A DNA stretch of 8,850 nucleotides, from the NCBI GenBank assembly GCA_937874345.1, contig CALNBT010000013.1, forward strand, positions 1 to 8,850, read 5' to 3'. Below, piece by piece: positions 5,960 through 8,850 of this stretch. Origin of the DNA: an uncultured Prevotella sp. Lineage in GTDB: Bacteria; Bacteroidota; Bacteroidia; Bacteroidales; Bacteroidaceae. The position numbers were made by a program, and so were the translations under genes. Below the pieces are notes generated by a model. The model was not told the origin of the DNA. It searched no databases and saw nothing but the letters and a program-made list of their open reading frames with translations. How positions within the stretch are numbered: position 1 is the stretch's first letter; each line of letters begins with the position of its first letter.

Positions 5960-7021
5960 ATGGTTGAATCAAATTCTTTTGATACAATCCAACTGAGCAG
6001 ATATCTTTTGACACATTACGGTTTATTGATAGAAGAAACAGTATCATATATTATGTTACAAGAATTTGCCGATTGGCTATCTTACAATTTGCTTGGGCTT
6101 GATGCGCAAACACATTTAGGTACAGCTATCAATTTTTTCTTTTACGATACGACGAAGATTCTCATTCTTCTGTTCGTCATCAGTTCGATCATGGGAGTGA
6201 TCAATGCCTATTTTCCAGTTGAACGATTGCGTACTTATCTTACGACCCATCGGTTGTTTGGACTACAATACTTTTTTGCTTCGCTATTCGGGGCAGTCAC
6301 TCCGTTTTGTTCCTGCTCTTCAATACCATTGTTTATCGGTTTTGTAAAAGGCGGTATACCTCTTGGGGTCACTTTCGCATTTCTGATTACTTCTCCACTT
6401 GTGAACGAAGTAGCGGTAGCAATGTTTTTAGGTACGTTTGGCTTGAAGATCACAATCATTTATGTTGTCAGCGGGATGCTACTTGGAATGGTTGGCGGAT
6501 TTGTATTAGGAAAAATGAAACTGGAAAATTATCTGAGCGATTGGGTAAAGAATCTCCAAAAATCTTCTGATACTGAAGCGGCCAAGTGGGAAGCCGACCA
6601 TGTGAAATTTATCCACCGGTTACCTGGTATATTGAAAGATGCATGGGGCATTGTTAAAGGTGTACTCATCTATGTCATCATTGGCATAGCCATCGGAGGA
6701 GCTATTCACGGTTTTGTTCCGGAAGGCTTTTTCCAACACTATATGTCCAATAATTCGTGGTATGCAGTGCCGCTTTCAGTGGTTTTGGGAGTTCCCATGT
6801 ATGCGAATGCGGCAGGGATTGTACCCATCATCGAGGTTTTTGTATCAAAAGGTGTTCCTATAGGTACTGCTCTAGCTTTTATGATGGCTGTAGTAGGACT
6901 GTCACTACCAGAGGCTACACTTCTCAAAAAAGTAATGACATGGCGTTTGATTGGAATTTTCTTTGGAACTGTTTCTCTGTTTATCATATTATTGGGGTAT
7001 CTATATAATGTAATTTTATAA
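5960..7021 (+). CDS. ArsP/DUF318-type membrane permease
   Basis: This protein has 353 residues from the first ATG. It is an integral inner-membrane protein of the PF03773 permease family with two related halves. The first half carries GAVTPFCSCSSIPLFIG (111-127) with Cys117 and Cys119, then GGIPLGVTFAFLITSPLVNE (131-150). The second carries GVPMYANAAGIVPIIEVF (277-294), then GVPIGTALAFMMAVVGLSLPE (298-318). About 8-10 membrane segments are visible, with a soluble loop near 190-220. Characterised relatives (ArsP) export trivalent methylated or aromatic arsenicals; others have unknown substrates, so ArsP activity here is inferred from the operon. An in-frame ATG at 6053 would give 322 residues starting MLQEFADWLSYNLLGLD, close to the usual length and start of the family, and may be the true start. 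The stop is six bases before arsC. Confidence 0.88.
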   Translation: MVESNSFDTIQLSRYLLTHYGLLIEETVSYIMLQEFADWLSYNLLGLDAQTHLGTAINFFFYDTTKILILLFVISSIMGVINAYFPVERLRTYLTTHRLFGLQYFFASLFGAVTPFCSCSSIPLFIGFVKGGIPLGVTFAFLITSPLVNEVAVAMFLGTFGLKITIIYVVSGMLLGMVGGFVLGKMKLENYLSDWVKNLQKSSDTEAAKWEADHVKFIHRLPGILKDAWGIVKGVLIYVIIGIAIGGAIHGFVPEGFFQHYMSNNSWYAVPLSVVLGVPMYANAAGIVPIIEVFVSKGVPIGTALAFMMAVVGLSLPEATLLKKVMTWRLIGIFFGTVSLFIILLGYLYNVIL

Positions 7022-7027
7022 AAGTAT

Positions 7028-7477
7028 ATGAAAATATTAATTCTATGTACCGGAAATAGTTGCCGCAGTCAAATGGCACAAAGTTTCCTATCTTCGTTTG
7101 ATCATCAATTGGGCGTCTTCTCTGCGGGTACTGAACCTGCGGAAAAAGTTAATGAGAATGCTATTGCTGTGATGGAAGAAGTTGGTATAGACCTCAGTGA
7201 TGCTTATCCCAAAAGTGTGGAAAGATATTTGGATAAAGATTGGGATTATGTTATTACTGTTTGTGGAGGAGCAAATGAAACCTGTCCTGCATTTGCGGGC
7301 AAGGTAAAGCATCGCTTGCATATCGGCTTTGACGATCCTGCAGCTGTCACTGGCAGTGAGGATTTTGTGTTGAACGAATTCCGGCGTATAAGAAATGAGA
7401 TTAAAAACCGATTTTACGCATTCTATATTGAAGAAATCAAGAAGCAAGAGTTGCCAAAATGCTGTTGCGAAGATTAA
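7028..7477 (+). CDS. arsC: Thioredoxin-coupled arsenate reductase (low-molecular-weight phosphatase fold)
   Basis: This 149-residue cytoplasmic enzyme reduces arsenate to arsenite. The P-loop CTGNSCRS at residues 7-14 supplies nucleophile Cys7 and Arg13. The redox pair Cys79 and Cys86 lies in VCGGANETCPAF, with the spacing seen in the thioredoxin-dependent Staphylococcus-type ArsC. FDDPA at 101-105 carries the general acid, probably Asp103. These cysteines separate it from the glutaredoxin-dependent ArsC class and from ordinary protein phosphatases. An unusual feature is the C-terminal run Cys145-Cys146-Cys147 just before the end, which is not part of the known relay. The gene begins six bases after the permease stop and is followed by acr3, giving the classic reduce-then-export pairing. 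The small CSNC protein in the same operon is a possible electron donor, besides the cell's own thioredoxin. Confidence 0.95.
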   Translation: MKILILCTGNSCRSQMAQSFLSSFDHQLGVFSAGTEPAEKVNENAIAVMEEVGIDLSDAYPKSVERYLDKDWDYVITVCGGANETCPAFAGKVKHRLHIGFDDPAAVTGSEDFVLNEFRRIRNEIKNRFYAFYIEEIKKQELPKCCCED

Positions 7478-7556
7478 TGTTACACGAATGATTAGAAGAA
7501 GCCTTGGTACGTAGAGATTCCATCAATGCTATTCTTTAGGTTAGTATCAAATATAA

Positions 7557-8603
7557 ATGAATCTCAAAATGATTGACAATATGAAAAAACTGGCTTTTTT
7601 AGACCGATATCTGACACTGTGGATCTTCCTGGCGATGTTTATCGGTGTTAGTGTGGGCTATCTTTTCCCTGGAATAGTAAAATTCTGGGGATATTTTGAA
7701 GTAGGATCCACAAATATCCCACTAGCAGTAGGACTAATCTTGATGATGTTTCCACCTCTAGCTAAGGTCAAATATGAAGAATTAGGCAAAGTGTTTGCCA
7801 ACAAAAAAGTACTTGCTACTTCCTTGGTCCTAAACTGGATTATTGGTCCGATACTGATGTTTACATTATCAGCGATATTTCTTTCTGCTTACCCCGAATA
7901 CATGTACGGTCTTATTATGATTGGTCTTGCACGCTGTATCGCCATGGTGTTGGTATGGAACGACCTTGCTAAAGGAAGCAGCGAATATGGTGCAGGTCTT
8001 GTGGCACTTAACAGTTTTTTCCAAGTTTTGTTTTATGCTGTCTATGCCTATTTCTTTATTGCAATATTTCCAGATTGGATTGGACTCCCTTCGACCGATG
8101 CAGTCCGAAAAATAACGATGTCTATGATTGCCAAAAGCGTGCTCGTTTATCTAGGAATACCATTTGTTGCAGGTTTTACGATTAGGTCTATTCTCCGTAA
8201 AACAAAAGGAAATAACTGGTATTACGATCACTTTGTACCAAAGATTAGTCCAATAACACTCATTGCGCTTCTATTTACGATTTTCGTTATGTTCTCATAT
8301 AAAGGTGAATACATCGTAAAATTGCCTTTTGACGTGTTATTAGTGGCAATACCGTTGGTATTATATTTCGCTATCATGTTCTTTTCTTCCTTCTGGTTTA
8401 CGAAACGCTTGGGTGTTACGTACGATAAATCGGCATCGATAGCCTTCACCGCGACTGGAAATAATTTTGAACTAGCTATTGCTGTATCAATTGCCGTATT
8501 TGGTATAAGCTCAGGTGAAGCCTTTGCAGCCGTCATAGGACCTCTAATCGAAGTTCCGGTACTCATCTTGCTAGTCAAATATGCATTGAAACATCAATGG
8601 TAA
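7557..8603 (+). CDS. acr3: Acr3-family arsenite efflux transporter
   Basis: This 348-residue inner-membrane protein has about ten hydrophobic segments and the size normal for Acr3 (often labelled arsB in annotations, though unrelated to the ArsB family). The two residues needed for arsenite transport in characterised Acr3 proteins are present: Cys127 in [18 protein letters not shown], and Glu305 in [19 protein letters not shown]. It should export As(III) produced by ArsC, driven by the proton-motive force. In-frame ATG codons at 7557, 7569 and 7581 are all possible starts. The last ([16 protein letters not shown]) is closest to typical family N-termini; the first is kept here by default. It lies 79 bases after arsC with no terminator or clear promoter between them. 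It is the last gene of the operon, followed by a strong hairpin at 8638-8687. Confidence 0.95.
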   Translation: MNLKMIDNMKKLAFLDRYLTLWIFLAMFIGVSVGYLFPGIVKFWGYFEVGSTNIPLAVGLILMMFPPLAKVKYEELGKVFANKKVLATSLVLNWIIGPILMFTLSAIFLSAYPEYMYGLIMIGLARCIAMVLVWNDLAKGSSEYGAGLVALNSFFQVLFYAVYAYFFIAIFPDWIGLPSTDAVRKITMSMIAKSVLVYLGIPFVAGFTIRSILRKTKGNNWYYDHFVPKISPITLIALLFTIFVMFSYKGEYIVKLPFDVLLVAIPLVLYFAIMFFSSFWFTKRLGVTYDKSASIAFTATGNNFELAIAVSIAVFGISSGEAFAAVIGPLIEVPVLILLVKYALKHQW

Positions 8604-8637
8604 CCAAATAATACAACAAAACTAGATAAATCTGAAC

Positions 8638-8687
8638 AAATAAAACGGTGCGTGAATATATAATGATATTCACGCACCGTTTTATTT
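8638..8687. terminator. Bidirectional intrinsic terminator at the end of the arsenic operon
   Basis: Bases 8638-8659 pair perfectly with 8666-8687: 22 bp with the core ACGGTGCGTGAATAT and a six-base loop ATAATG. The outer bases of the stem are A-rich on the left and T-rich on the right, so each strand presents a U-rich tract after the GC-rich stem. It sits between two converging genes, acr3 (stop at 8603) and the right-edge minus-strand gene (stop at 8706), and would serve both. Confidence 0.92.
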
Positions 8688-8705
8688 TGCTGGCACAACA
8701 TCTGA

Positions 8706-8850
8706 TTAAATCTTATGCTCCACCTTATACAAGTATGAACTACAATTGTGATTAAGTTTAACGTCAAACTTTCCTTTCCCCTTCGGGCCGATACACCCTT
8801 CAGCCATATGCACACAAAAAGAGAGAGCCTTCTTGATATTTCTATCAGAA
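8706..8850 (-). CDS. C-terminal end of an unrecognised minus-strand protein
   Basis: Reading the minus strand from 8849, an uninterrupted frame of 47 codons reaches TAA at 8708-8706. It begins SDRNIKKALSFCVHMAEGC, continues through IGPKGKGKFDVKLN, and ends SSYLYKVEHKI. The composition is protein-like (mixed charged, glycine and aromatic residues), and the stop lies 19 bases before a hairpin able to terminate minus-strand transcription, both of which support a real gene. Three cysteines are visible (near CVHMAEGC and NHNCSS). I do not recognise the family. An overlapping frame in another phase (8815-8594) runs through the terminator hairpin and is not preferred. The 5' part lies outside the window. 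Confidence 0.55.
   Translation of the reverse strand, partial: SDRNIKKALSFCVHMAEGCIGPKGKGKFDVKLNHNCSSYLYKVEHKI

Noticed and set aside
6235..7008. Several frames of 74-87 codons inside the permease gene
   Set aside because: Antisense or shifted shadows of a clearly recognised membrane protein gene.
8594..8815. 73-codon minus-strand frame at the right end
   Set aside because: It runs across the terminator hairpin and overlaps the acr3 stop; the neighbouring phase ending at 8706 fits the terminator better.
1..8850. CRISPR array, insertion sequence, tRNA or rRNA gene
   Set aside because: No evenly spaced repeats, transposase motifs, terminal inverted repeats or cloverleaf-like sequence were seen on reading.

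Overview
The window looks like chromosomal DNA of a Bacteroidota, most likely a Bacteroidales member (Bacteroides/Parabacteroides-like). The evidence is of three kinds. Several genes belong to families typical of that phylum: a fused YncE/alkaline-phosphatase protein, a DUF2795 protein and a HGFGIQSP-type methyltransferase-like protein. Promoters match the Bacteroidota -33 TTTG / -7 TAnnTTTG pattern. Start codons mostly lack a clear purine-rich Shine-Dalgarno sequence. No computation or database search was possible, so all family calls come from motif recognition.

Layout. Bases 1-215 are the 3' end of an unrecognised plus-strand gene, followed by a hairpin terminator (244-290). Converging on it is a long minus-strand gene (305-2779) for an exported protein that joins a YncE-like beta-propeller to an alkaline-phosphatase-superfamily domain. 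A gene-poor stretch of about 530 bases follows. Next is a minus-strand cluster read from 4761 down to 3311: a degenerate SAM-methyltransferase-like protein, a PduO-type cobalamin adenosyltransferase and a small acidic DUF2795 protein. A Bacteroidota-type -7 box (4781-4788) precedes it and a strong terminator with a U8 tract (3200-3249) ends it.

After a divergent intergenic region of about 430 bases comes the main accessory feature, a five-gene plus-strand arsenic-resistance operon (5188-8603): arsR, a small CxxC redox protein, an ArsP/DUF318-type permease, a thioredoxin-coupled arsC and an acr3 arsenite exporter. It ends in a 22-bp perfect hairpin (8638-8687) whose flanks suit termination in both directions. 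Just beyond it, the 3' end of an unrecognised minus-strand gene enters from the right edge (8706-8850).

How the arsenic genes fit together. ArsC would reduce arsenate to arsenite using its Cys7/Cys79/Cys86 relay, Acr3 would export arsenite through a path using Cys127 and Glu305, and ArsR would repress until arsenite binds. The permease suggests an added capacity, perhaps export of trivalent methylated or aromatic arsenicals, and the small redox protein may serve either the permease or ArsC. The most informative regulatory observation is a near-identical inverted repeat present twice, once over the arsR -7 box (5152-5173) and once between arsR and the effector genes (5537-5558). It is a strong candidate for the ArsR operator and implies two separately repressed points. 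I saw no clear new defence or mobile system; the genes are recognisable, and the novelty lies in regulation and gene combination.
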